Below, in pieces: positions 9,359 through 15,567 of a stretch of 32,121 bases of DNA. Position 1 is the first letter of the stretch, and every line of letters begins with the position of its first letter. The stretch spans positions 1 to 32,121 of the forward strand of contig JAPLLK010000047.1 in the NCBI GenBank assembly GCA_026387575.1. Reading direction: 5' to 3'. Both the position numbers and the translations under genes were made by a program. The notes below the pieces were generated by a model. It searched no databases and was not told the DNA's origin. It saw nothing but the letters and a program-made list of their open reading frames with translations. Source of the stretch: Nitrospirota bacterium (GTDB lineage: Bacteria; Nitrospirota; Thermodesulfovibrionia; Thermodesulfovibrionales; UBA1546).

Positions 9359-9551
9359 AAGCAGGCATGTTGAGTGAAAAAGTTTTAAGGCTACACCTTG
9401 AAGTATCGGCAAACACACATTCCAAATCTAACGTAACCTCAGACTTTAGTCTGAGGTTCAAATCACATTTAATTTTCTCCAATAAAGGCGCTGCAAATCT
9501 GCTTAAATATTCTGTCGCGTTTTAAAACTTTTGAAGGCGATATGCCTGCTT
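9359..9551. repeat. Long inverted-repeat element (MITE-like or structured RNA)
   Basis: Two pairs of arms are nested in register. AAGCAGGCAT (9359-9368) pairs with ATGCCTGCTT (9542-9551), and AAAAGTTTTAA (9378-9388) pairs with TTAAAACTTTT (9522-9532). The unpaired parts between the arms are 9 bases on each side. The 133 bp enclosed hold a further perfect hairpin. No reading frame of note is present, so a miniature non-autonomous mobile element, a dispersed repeat, or a structured small RNA are all possible. No flanking target-site duplication is obvious. Confidence 0.55.
9435..9458. repeat. Perfect 10-bp hairpin, REP-like
   Basis: AACCTCAGAC (9435-9444) and GTCTGAGGTT (9449-9458) are perfect complements around TTTA. 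There is no T-tract on either side, so it is not a normal intrinsic terminator. Palindromes of the CCTCAGnC...GnCTGAGG kind resemble the REP sequences mobilised by RAYT-type transposases; no such transposase is in this window. Confidence 0.6.
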
Positions 9552-9577
9552 AGTTTAAGCATGAGTTATAATACACA

Positions 9578-10996
9578 ATGAACTTCTATAAATTCATAAT
9601 CGCACGCCTTAACGGCAGGGATATTGAAAAAGACTTTGATTATTATCTTGGGCTTGTAAAAAAAGACATTGCAGGGTTCATTATTTTCGGTGGAGAACTT
9701 AATGCAGTCAGGCGGGGGATAAATGAACTTCAGAAGGAAGCGGATAAGCGTTTAATCATTGCCTCTGACCTTGAGCAGGGATTAGGGCAGCAGCTTGAAG
9801 GAGGCACGCTATTCCCGCCTGCAATGGCAGTGGCATCAGCAATCAAAAAAGACAGTTCACGGTTCACAGTCCACAGTTCACAGTTTAGACTTTTAAGAAA
9901 AACATTTAAGGCGATTGCAATTGAGGCGAGATATGCCAGTATAAATACAATTTTTGCTCCTGTTCTTGATATAAACACGAATCCGAGTAATCCGATTATC
10001 TCAACAAGGGCGTTCGGAGAAGACACTGAAAGTGTCTCTTTTTTCGGATGCGAGATGATAAAGACATTTCAGTCCCACGGTATTACTGCCTGCGGCAAAC
10101 ACTTTCCGGGACACGGCGATACGGAAACAGACTCGCACATAAAACTCCCGAAGATAAAAAAAGACATTAAAGCTCTATCAAAGACAGAGCTTGCGCCATT
10201 CAGAAATGCAGTTAAAGCAGGCGTAAAGATGATTATGATGGGACATCTGAATGTGCCGGCATTGGATTCGTCAGGTATCCCTGTATCGCTATCGCAAAAG
10301 GCGGTCAGTTATCTCAGGAAGAACCTCGGGTTCAAAGGCATTGTAATTACAGATGCTATGAACATGGCTGGCATAGGTAGATATTCAGAGGAAGAGGCAT
10401 CACTTATGGCGCTTAACGCAGGCGTTGATATACTGCTTCACCCGACTAACCCTGACAGTGTTGTTTCTTATCTCAGAAAGAAAGATGCAGGATGCAGAAT
10501 ACGGGCTGCAAGAGTTAAAAAAGCAAAGACACAGCCTTTAATCCCGGATTTTGGTGAAAACAAAAGACTTGCAGAAAAGATTACAAGGATGGCAATAAAA
10601 ATTGACGGCCAGTTAAAATCTTTGCGGAATCCTTTACTTATAATTCTTATTGACGATGCTGACAGGAAAGGAAAGACACTATATGCTGAATTAAAATCTC
10701 GATATTGCTCTTTGAAGTATTTGCATTTCAGGCAGGGAGAGGATTTAAAGTTAGACAGTACGAAAGGCAGGGAATTAATTGTGGCAGTCTTTTCGGGTAT
10801 CAGGGCGTGGAAGGGAGGGGCAAGCCATTGGCTTTTAAAATGTATCACGGAATTGAAAGACAAGGCTGAGATATTTATATCTTTTGGCAGTCCATATCTC
10901 ATTGACAGGGTTGGGAATGATGCAGCAAGAATATACGCCCACTGGGATTCTGAGGCTGCGCAGAAGGCAGTGGCAGAAGTTATCATGCAAGGGTAA
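9578..10996 (+). CDS. nagZ: Beta-N-acetylhexosaminidase, GH3 family (NagZ-like)
   Basis: Removes N-acetylglucosamine from muropeptides during cell-wall recycling, or from other beta-GlcNAc glycans. The N-terminal TIM barrel shows SDLEQGLGQQLEGG (63-76), NTIFAPVLDINTNP, the KHFPGHG motif (174-180), the D185-S-H187 pair that acts as general acid/base in NagZ, and nucleophile D259 in GIVITDAMNMAG. An extra C-terminal region of about 140 residues follows, absent from E. coli NagZ (341) but shorter than in two-domain Gram-positive forms. No signal peptide is seen, so it is probably cytosolic. Residues 93-104 (SSRFTVHSSQFR) are encoded by a heptamer repeat inserted before a barrel helix. No Shine-Dalgarno sequence is seen; TATAAT at 9567-9572 ends five bases before the ATG. 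Confidence 0.92.
   Translation: MNFYKFIIARLNGRDIEKDFDYYLGLVKKDIAGFIIFGGELNAVRRGINELQKEADKRLIIASDLEQGLGQQLEGGTLFPPAMAVASAIKKDSSRFTVHSSQFRLLRKTFKAIAIEARYASINTIFAPVLDINTNPSNPIISTRAFGEDTESVSFFGCEMIKTFQSHGITACGKHFPGHGDTETDSHIKLPKIKKDIKALSKTELAPFRNAVKAGVKMIMMGHLNVPALDSSGIPVSLSQKAVSYLRKNLGFKGIVITDAMNMAGIGRYSEEEASLMALNAGVDILLHPTNPDSVVSYLRKKDAGCRIRAARVKKAKTQPLIPDFGENKRLAEKITRMAIKIDGQLKSLRNPLLIILIDDADRKGKTLYAELKSRYCSLKYLHFRQGEDLKLDSTKGRELIVAVFSGIRAWKGGASHWLLKCITELKDKAEIFISFGSPYLIDRVGNDAARIYAHWDSEAAQKAVAEVIMQG
9854..9888. repeat. Heptamer repeat inside the nagZ coding sequence (copy 2)
   Basis: Five 7-bp units in register: AGTTCAC, GGTTCAC, AGTCCAC, AGTTCAC, and a decayed AGTTTAG. It is read in frame as residues 93-104 of the GH3 enzyme, between the conserved PPAMAVASAI strand and the KAIAIEARYA helix, a surface-loop position in GH3 barrels. 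The unit resembles the AGTTNAN heptamers at 913-940 and 31825-31890. Confidence 0.85.
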
Positions 10997-11016
10997 CGTT
11001 TTGGGTAAATCGTTAC
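10993..11016 (+). terminator. Hairpin at the nagZ stop codon, possible terminator
   Basis: GTAACG (10993-10998) and CGTTAC (11011-11016) are exact complements; inside them TTT pairs with AAA around a GGGT loop, with one T-T mismatch. It includes the TAA stop. No T-tract follows, so it is a weak candidate that might act with Rho or as an mRNA-stabilising end. Confidence 0.35.
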
Positions 11017-11028
11017 TCAAAGATGTTC

Positions 11029-11044
11029 TGGCACTTATGTAACA
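11029..11044 (+). promoter_or_regulatory. Possible sigma54-type promoter for the pilin genes
   Basis: TGGCAC (11029-11034) matches the -24 element exactly. After five bases the -12 element reads TAACA rather than TTGCA, missing the invariant G. Many type IV pilin genes depend on RpoN, which makes the partial match worth recording. A TATAAC box at 11093-11098 is an alternative sigma70 -10 with no good -35 partner. Confidence 0.25.
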
Positions 11045-11107
11045 GCTTGATTTAAAACCATTATTTTTAGGCATAAACATTGCTTATAAAAATATAACAG
11101 TACAGAG

Positions 11108-11130
11108 GTCATTCCCACTTATCGGGAATC
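11108..11130. repeat. Second, decayed copy of the GTCATTCCCAC palindrome
   Basis: The sequence begins GTCATTCCCAC as at 2111, then ATTCCC (11111-11116) pairs with GGGAAT (11124-11129) around a 7-base loop. The right arm is shorter than in the first copy. It lies in the leader region of the pilin genes, about 40 bp before the first ATG. Confidence 0.6.
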
Positions 11131-11171
11131 TTATTTAAAAAATTTTATTGAGGAAGGAGGAAAGCAAAGTT

Positions 11172-11504
11172 ATGTTAAGAAACAAGGAAGGCTTCACTCT
11201 TATTGAACTGGTAATGGTTATTGTTATCCTCGGTATTCTGGCTGCTATTGCGATACCGAAATATGCAGACCTTGCACAAGAAGCGAGAACTGCTGTGCTT
11301 GACGCATCAGCTGGAGCAGTTAAGTCAGCAGCCGTAATTCAATTCGCAAAGAATAGAACTACGTCTGCATTGGCTTCAGTTGTAGCACAGACTGACCTGG
11401 ACGCTGCTGTAAGTATCACTGGAACATGTGCATCTGCTACAGCAACACATTCAGGAGGGGGCAGCAAAGCCTTTAGCATAAGCACGAGCTTCTGTTCCCC
11501 TTAA
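11172..11504 (+). CDS. Type IV-like pilin 1 (short, MshA-like)
   Basis: Prepilin with the class III signal: MLRNKEG followed by FTLIELVMVIVILGILAAIAIPKY, with Gly at -1, Phe at +1 and Glu at +5 of the cleavage site for the prepilin peptidase. The mature protein is about 103 residues, shorter than most major pilins. It has a hydrophobic helix, then a small C-terminal domain with two Cys (in GTCAS and SFCSP) that could form the usual disulfide loop, and a SGGGS stretch between them. The ATG at 11172 is chosen because it places the signal correctly; AGGAGG lies at 11155-11160, rather far (11 bases). A TTG upstream only lengthens the leader. It is followed 46 bp later by a close paralogue. Confidence 0.88.
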   Translation: MLRNKEGFTLIELVMVIVILGILAAIAIPKYADLAQEARTAVLDASAGAVKSAAVIQFAKNRTTSALASVVAQTDLDAAVSITGTCASATATHSGGGSKAFSISTSFCSP

Positions 11505-11550
11505 GAAAATAGAAAGAGGAAGTTAGGTAGTAAAATAAAAAGGAGGAAAG

Positions 11551-11889
11551 ATGTTAAGAAACGAAAAAGGCTTTACGCTGATTGAACTGGTAATGATTAT
11601 TGTTATCCTCGGTATTCTGGCTGCTATTGCATTGCCGAAATATGCAGACCTTGCACAAGAATCGAGAAATGCCGTGCTTGATGCGTCAGTAGGGGCAGTT
11701 AAGTCGGCAGCCATAATTCAATACGCACAGAGTAGAACTTCAACCCTATTGGCTTCAATTATGTTACAGACTGAACTGGACGCTGCTGTAACTCTCAATG
11801 GCGGCTCAACATGTGCCAACGCCACATTGACACATTCAGGCGGGGGCAGCAGAGCCTTTAGCATAAGCTCAACCTACTGTTCAGGATAA
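11551..11889 (+). CDS. Type IV-like pilin 2, paralogue of pilin 1
   Basis: Prepilin MLRNEKG followed by FTLIELVMIIVILGILAAIALPKY, again with Gly -1, Phe +1 and Glu +5. Most of the first 50 mature residues are identical to pilin 1; differences rise toward the C-terminus, where it keeps two Cys (STCAN and TYCSG) and the SGGGS stretch. Length is 112 residues before cleavage. The Shine-Dalgarno GGAGG is close to ideal (five to six bases before ATG), better placed than in pilin 1, so this copy may be the more strongly made. Recent tandem duplication is the simplest explanation. An intrinsic terminator follows the stop by 22 bp and overlaps the start of the ligase gene. Confidence 0.88.
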   Translation: MLRNEKGFTLIELVMIIVILGILAAIALPKYADLAQESRNAVLDASVGAVKSAAIIQYAQSRTSTLLASIMLQTELDAAVTLNGGSTCANATLTHSGGGSRAFSISSTYCSG

Positions 11890-11911
11890 ATGAGTGACAT
11901 ATGCATATCTT

Positions 11912-11947
11912 AACAAGAGGGGCATTAATGCCCCTCTTGTTTTTTTT
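11912..11947 (+). terminator. Intrinsic terminator that also encloses the ligase RBS and start
   Basis: AACAAGAGGGGCAT (11912-11925) and ATGCCCCTCTTGTT (11928-11941) are perfect complements with a two-base centre, followed by eight T (11940-11947). This is a textbook rho-independent terminator for the pilin pair. The left arm carries GAGGGG (11917-11922), a good Shine-Dalgarno sequence, and the right arm begins with the in-frame ATG (11928) of the next gene, so the folded RNA would hide both. Confidence 0.92.
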
Positions 11948-13706
11948 GGTTGGGTTTATATTTATCCTTCTTATATCTGTCTTTTCAGGATGGATACTCT
12001 GGTGGGCAGGCGCGGTGTGTCTTAGCCTGCTTTTTTTAAGGAAATATGACTACCCATTTCCGTTTACCTCTTTATCCATTGCGTTTATCGTATTTATCCT
12101 TGTACTATTCATTAACGGTGTTATTCTTAACAAGGTTTACCACGGCGAGATTGTATTTTATATCCTTTTTTTTATTCTGCCCTTTATTGTCTTTTCACGT
12201 CTGGATACCTTAACTGTTGAGCGCTTTTTTAAAGGCTCGGTATTCATATTTGCTCTACTGGTAATATGGGGGATTATTCAGCATGTCACAGGTTCATGGT
12301 ATATTGTTTCTCAGGGGACAAGGGCGAATGCGATTTTTTATACGCCCAATACCTTTGAGACGGGAATCAATCTTTTTCTGCTTCCATTTATTGCACTCTT
12401 TCTCGCAGGTGTGCGTCCTCGTCTTACCTATTGGCTTTCCTTATTGTTTTTCGCAGGGCTTATGGCCACTCAGAGCCGCGGCGGCTATTTAGGGCTGACC
12501 TTTGGAATGTTATTTTTAGCATTGTTTAACTTCATTGGACATGGGCAATTGAAGTGGAACCGTAGTCGCTGGGCACGACTGGCGCTGGGGTTTTTAATTG
12601 TTATTTTGCTTTTTCAGTTCTCCCCTTCATGGAGCGGTGATAATGTGAGGGCAACAATTATGGAGGGGCACACTTCAGACCGCCTTGAGCTATATAATAG
12701 TGCATGGCAGGCGATAAAGGCCAATCCATTATGGGGCTATGGTTATTTTAATTTTGGGTATATTTTTGAAAGATATAAAATACCGCCGTTTACTGACAAG
12801 ATAGCATTATTTGTCCATAACGATTACCTTCAGATATGGCTTGAAGCCGGACTGCCGGGGCTTCTGGCATTCCTTAGTGTGATTGGTGTGTTCTATCTAA
12901 GCCTATGGAAGAGACGTTCAGATGTAAGTTCCATCCAGAATCCTGAATGGCTGCCTGTGATTGGCGCTGCCCTGACTTCTCTTTTTAGCCACGCGGTAGT
13001 GGATTTTCCGCTCTATGTCCCAACATTGCAGTTTTTATCAGGCGCCTATCTCGGCACTCTTGCCGGGTTTTTAAGGTATACTTCAATTCCAAAACCAAAA
13101 TTTATTCCCTCTATACCTCTACTTTCAGAACGCATAGGTGTCAGATTAATCGTAGTAAAAGGGTTAGCAGCCTTTGTGTTTCTATTGTGGCTGTTGCAGC
13201 CGGCGATTGCTCAGTTTGCCTCTGAACAGGGACTTGAAGGCTTGAAAAAAGGAGATGTTAAATCTGCACTAAAGAAAATTAGGCTGGCTCAGCGGTTAGT
13301 TCCAGGAAATGCATATTATTACTGGTGTAACGGTATAATCCTGAGGGATCAGGCAGTTGAACTGCAGAATCGTGATCTGGCTGCCCTCGCCGACAGTGTT
13401 TTTGCAACAGGAACAGAGATAAATCAATACTATCCTGATAATTTCATTGAGCGCCTTCGTCTTCACCGTGACCATCGTGACCTGCTGGAAAAACCTGCTA
13501 ATCCTGAAACATTATTGCAGTGGATAGAACACGTACGGACATGGAATCCGCATCTTCTTTCAGTCAAAATAGAATATGCGCGCACACTGCTTTTCGTCGG
13601 CAAAAAGAAGGAAGCAATAATAGTTGCAAAACAGATGCAGAGCAAACATCCCGAATCCAAGGTGATAAAGACTTTAATAAATGATCTGGAACAAGGGGTC
13701 TATTAA
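11928..13706 (+). CDS. O-antigen ligase / PglL-type membrane glycosyltransferase, likely pilin O-glycosylation
   Basis: Polytopic inner-membrane protein with a Wzy_C/O-antigen-ligase domain. About ten membrane segments cover the first 420 residues. Family signs are SRGGYLGL, DRLELYNSAWQAIKANPLWGYG, a periplasmic loop with HNDYLQIWLEAGLPGLLAF, and SHAVVDFPLYVP. The last 170 residues are soluble and look like TPR-type helices (LRLAQRLVPGNAYYYW region). Such enzymes transfer undecaprenyl-linked glycans to lipid A or, for PglL, TfpO and PilO, to pilin Ser/Thr. The position directly after two pilins, as with tfpO after pilA in Pseudomonas, favours pilin glycosylation, an inference. Two starts are possible: ATG 11928 with GAGGGG five bases before it, chosen here, or ATG 11901 with no good RBS, which adds nine residues. 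Confidence 0.8.
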   Translation: MPLLFFLVGFIFILLISVFSGWILWWAGAVCLSLLFLRKYDYPFPFTSLSIAFIVFILVLFINGVILNKVYHGEIVFYILFFILPFIVFSRLDTLTVERFFKGSVFIFALLVIWGIIQHVTGSWYIVSQGTRANAIFYTPNTFETGINLFLLPFIALFLAGVRPRLTYWLSLLFFAGLMATQSRGGYLGLTFGMLFLALFNFIGHGQLKWNRSRWARLALGFLIVILLFQFSPSWSGDNVRATIMEGHTSDRLELYNSAWQAIKANPLWGYGYFNFGYIFERYKIPPFTDKIALFVHNDYLQIWLEAGLPGLLAFLSVIGVFYLSLWKRRSDVSSIQNPEWLPVIGAALTSLFSHAVVDFPLYVPTLQFLSGAYLGTLAGFLRYTSIPKPKFIPSIPLLSERIGVRLIVVKGLAAFVFLLWLLQPAIAQFASEQGLEGLKKGDVKSALKKIRLAQRLVPGNAYYYWCNGIILRDQAVELQNRDLAALADSVFATGTEINQYYPDNFIERLRLHRDHRDLLEKPANPETLLQWIEHVRTWNPHLLSVKIEYARTLLFVGKKKEAIIVAKQMQSKHPESKVIKTLINDLEQGVY

Positions 13707-13717
13707 AGCAATTTAGT

Positions 13718-13740
13718 CCGCAGACACCTTGCGGTTATAT
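13718..13740 (+). terminator. Weak terminator candidate after the ligase gene
   Basis: CCGCA (13718-13722) and TGCGG (13730-13734) form a short stem with a 7-base loop, followed by TTATATTTT. The stem is short and the T-run is interrupted, so efficiency is doubtful. Confidence 0.35.
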
Positions 13741-13813
13741 TTTCTCAATCCTGATTTTATTCGCAAACTTTTCCCTGCAACTCCTTAATATAGCTAAATA
13801 TCATTGCCATTTA

Positions 13814-13834
13814 CTTGACATGAATTGACTCACT
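13814..13834 (+). promoter_or_regulatory. HAIR-like HspR operator
   Basis: The HspR-associated inverted repeat consensus is CTTGAGT-N7-ACTCAAG. Here CTTGACA (13814-13820) and ACTCACT (13828-13834) match five of seven bases each with exactly seven bases between. It overlaps the -35 box and spacer of the promoter before dnaJ-hspR-clpB, the right place for autoregulated repression by the HspR encoded in the operon. Confidence 0.7.
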
Positions 13835-13843
13835 TGTTATTAT
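13815..13843 (+). promoter_or_regulatory. Sigma70-type promoter of dnaJ-hspR-clpB
   Basis: A perfect -35 TTGACA (13815-13820) and a -10 TATTAT (13838-13843) are 17 bp apart. The predicted start near 13850 leaves a leader of about 87 bases before the dnaJ ATG. A housekeeping promoter covered by a HAIR-like operator is the usual mode of HspR control, with no heat-shock sigma factor required. Confidence 0.8.
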
Positions 13844-13936
13844 ATGAATAGTCGGAGTTGTGGTTTGTTATCTTTGGGTATTTAAATTAAGTTTAGGGTT
13901 TGATAAGGTTATTGTAAGGATGTAATCGGAGGATAG

Positions 13937-15022
13937 ATGGCGCCTGCAGTTAAAGAATACTATGAGATGCTCGGCGTAAACAAAAACGCCTCTCAGGACG
14001 AGATAAAAAAAGCATACAGGAAGCTTGCGCGAAAATATCACCCTGATCTTAATCCCGGCGACAAAACCACAGAGCATAAATTCAAAGAAATAAACGAGGC
14101 ATACAGTGTGCTCGGCGATGAAAAGAAACGGGCTGATTATGACCAGTTCGGCAAATCTCCTTTTGAGGCGGGCGGACCGTGGTTTGAAGGGGCAAGGCCT
14201 GATTTCGGCGAGACATCTGATTTTGGCGGATTCGGAGATGTTTTTTCTGACATCTTCGGAGCAGACAGAAGGCATGGACAATTCGCCAGAAAAGGCCCTG
14301 ATATGTTCATGGCTATTGAACTCTCTTTGGAAGATGCATTCACAGGCGTTACGCGTCCTGTTGCCATTACAAGAGAAACCCCATGCAGGATATGCAATGG
14401 AACAGGCGCTGAATCCTATCAAACATGTGATAGATGCAAAGGAAGCGGAAAGCTTCAGACTTCAAAAGGTTTTTTCAGGATGTCCCAGACATGCACATCA
14501 TGCGGAGGAAGCGGCAGGAAGATTACGAAAACATGCAAGGCGTGTAATGGCAGGGGGAAAACACTCCAGACAGATACAATAAAGGCAAAGATACCTGCCG
14601 GTGTTGATATTGGTTCAATAGTGAAACTTAAAGGCATGGGAGGCGTTGGCGAGGCAGGCGGCCCTCCGGGAGATTTGCGTATAGAGGTGACTGTAAGGCC
14701 GCATCTTGTATTTACGCGAAAGGAAAATGACATTTATGTTGATTTGCCAATCACATTTGGCGAGGCAGCGCTCGGCGCAAAGATTGAAGTCCCTACAATA
14801 GACGGAAGCGCGGTGATGACTATTCCAGCAGGAACGCAAGGGGGACAGAAGTTTAAGCTTTCCGGAAAGGGTTTCCCTTCGCCAAAGATAGCAGGGAGGG
14901 GCAATCAATATGTTATTGCAAAGATAGTTGTGCCAAAAGATATTACCAACAGGTCAAAAGATGCGATAAAAGAGATAGAGGCGTTGTATAAAGAAAATCC
15001 GAGAAAGTGGATTTTAAGGTAA
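13937..15022 (+). CDS. dnaJ: Chaperone DnaJ (type I Hsp40)
   Basis: Co-chaperone that delivers substrates to DnaK and stimulates its ATPase. The J domain occupies residues 7-70 with HPD at 35-37. A short Gly/Phe-rich linker follows, then a zinc-binding domain with four CxxCxGxG repeats: CRICNGTG (150-157), CDRCKGSG (164-171), CTSCGGSG (186-193) and CKACNGRG (200-207). The C-terminal substrate-binding domains include [11 protein letters not shown] and GRGNQYV-type strands. Length 361 is typical. Because the zinc domain is present it is DnaJ and not CbpA. GGAGG precedes the ATG. It heads an operon with hspR and clpB, without dnaK or grpE nearby. Confidence 0.96.
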   Translation: MAPAVKEYYEMLGVNKNASQDEIKKAYRKLARKYHPDLNPGDKTTEHKFKEINEAYSVLGDEKKRADYDQFGKSPFEAGGPWFEGARPDFGETSDFGGFGDVFSDIFGADRRHGQFARKGPDMFMAIELSLEDAFTGVTRPVAITRETPCRICNGTGAESYQTCDRCKGSGKLQTSKGFFRMSQTCTSCGGSGRKITKTCKACNGRGKTLQTDTIKAKIPAGVDIGSIVKLKGMGGVGEAGGPPGDLRIEVTVRPHLVFTRKENDIYVDLPITFGEAALGAKIEVPTIDGSAVMTIPAGTQGGQKFKLSGKGFPSPKIAGRGNQYVIAKIVVPKDITNRSKDAIKEIEALYKENPRKWILR

Positions 15023-15073
15023 TGCAGACATTGCTCAAAAATTTATTTAACTCGATGGGGATTTAAGATGTTT

Positions 15074-15138
15074 GATTCAGGATTCATGATAAAAAGTTTT
15101 ATGTCATGTATCGTGCATTATGTATCTTGCATCACACA
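15074..15138. repeat. Degenerate 7-bp-period repeat between dnaJ and hspR (copy 3)
   Basis: Two tracts with period seven. 15074-15101 reads GATTCAG, GATTCAT, GATAAAA, AGTTTTA. 15104-15138 reads TCATGTA, TCGTGCA, TTATGTA, TCTTGCA, TCACACA, two bases out of phase with the first. It lies inside the dnaJ-hspR gap of the operon, about 75 bp before the hspR start. The unit differs from the AGTT heptamers elsewhere but the period is the same. Confidence 0.7.
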
Positions 15139-15213
15139 GAAGGTATCTAAAAATAAATTTTTTCTCAACAGCTGCATTGCTTGGGTTACATATTTACGTT
15201 TGGGGAGGAGATA

Positions 15214-15564
15214 ATGCCCGAAAGGGACAAAAAACAGCCTTTATATGTGATAAGCGTTGTGGCAGAAATGCTCGGAGTACACCCCCAGACACTTAGGATG
15301 TACGAAAGGGAAGGGTTTGTAATACCCCGAAGGACAAAACGGCTGAGGCTTTATTCTGAAGAGGATGTGGAAAGGCTTAACTTTGTGCTGAGCCTTACCA
15401 AAGAACTCGGTGTGAATAAGGCAGGCGTAGACATTATTTTGAGGATGAGGCAGAGGGGTGAGGCGCTGCAGCATGAGATGGAGGAGATGATGCACCTGCT
15501 TGATGAGGATATGAAGCATGATTTTGAAGAAAGGATAAGAAGGATTTTTCGGGAGGAGGAATAA
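15214..15564 (+). CDS. hspR: Heat-shock repressor HspR (MerR family)
   Basis: DNA-binding repressor of chaperone genes; it uses DnaK as a partner in actinobacteria. The 116 residues start with PLYVISVVAEMLGVHPQTLRMYEREGFV, the MerR-type helix-turn-helix, then the wing R(T/L)KRLRLYSEEDVERL, and a helix with LTKELGVNKAGVDIIL, the hallmark of HspR. The C-terminal part is a charged helix without the effector-binding Cys of metal-sensing MerR proteins. The ATG at 15214 is chosen because GGGGAGGAG lies four bases before it; an upstream TTG (15181) adds eleven residues of no family likeness. It is three bases from clpB. The HAIR-like site before dnaJ is its likely target. Confidence 0.93.
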   Translation: MPERDKKQPLYVISVVAEMLGVHPQTLRMYEREGFVIPRRTKRLRLYSEEDVERLNFVLSLTKELGVNKAGVDIILRMRQRGEALQHEMEEMMHLLDEDMKHDFEERIRRIFREEE

Positions 15565-15567
15565 ATA

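Larger units (their letters stand above)
9268..9577. other. 310-bp non-coding gap between ftsY and nagZ
   Basis: No convincing gene is seen on either strand. The gap holds a 195-bp structure bounded by inverted repeats (9359-9551) and, within it, a perfect 10-bp hairpin (9435-9458). The left part (9268-9358) is A+T-rich and should carry the ftsY promoter; no clear -35/-10 pair was found. The right end carries a TATAAT hexamer (9567-9572) just before the nagZ ATG. Confidence 0.7.

Noticed and set aside
11148-11171. Longer start of pilin 1 at a TTG
   Set aside because: The prepilin leader MLRNKEG from 11172 matches that of the paralogue exactly in length.
15181-15213. Longer HspR start at TTG 15181
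   Set aside because: The strong GGGGAGGAG directly before ATG 15214 and the family N-terminus favour the shorter form.
15139-15213. Second HAIR operator directly before hspR
   Set aside because: GCTTGGGT is present near 15178 but no matching ACTCAAG-like half lies at seven bases.
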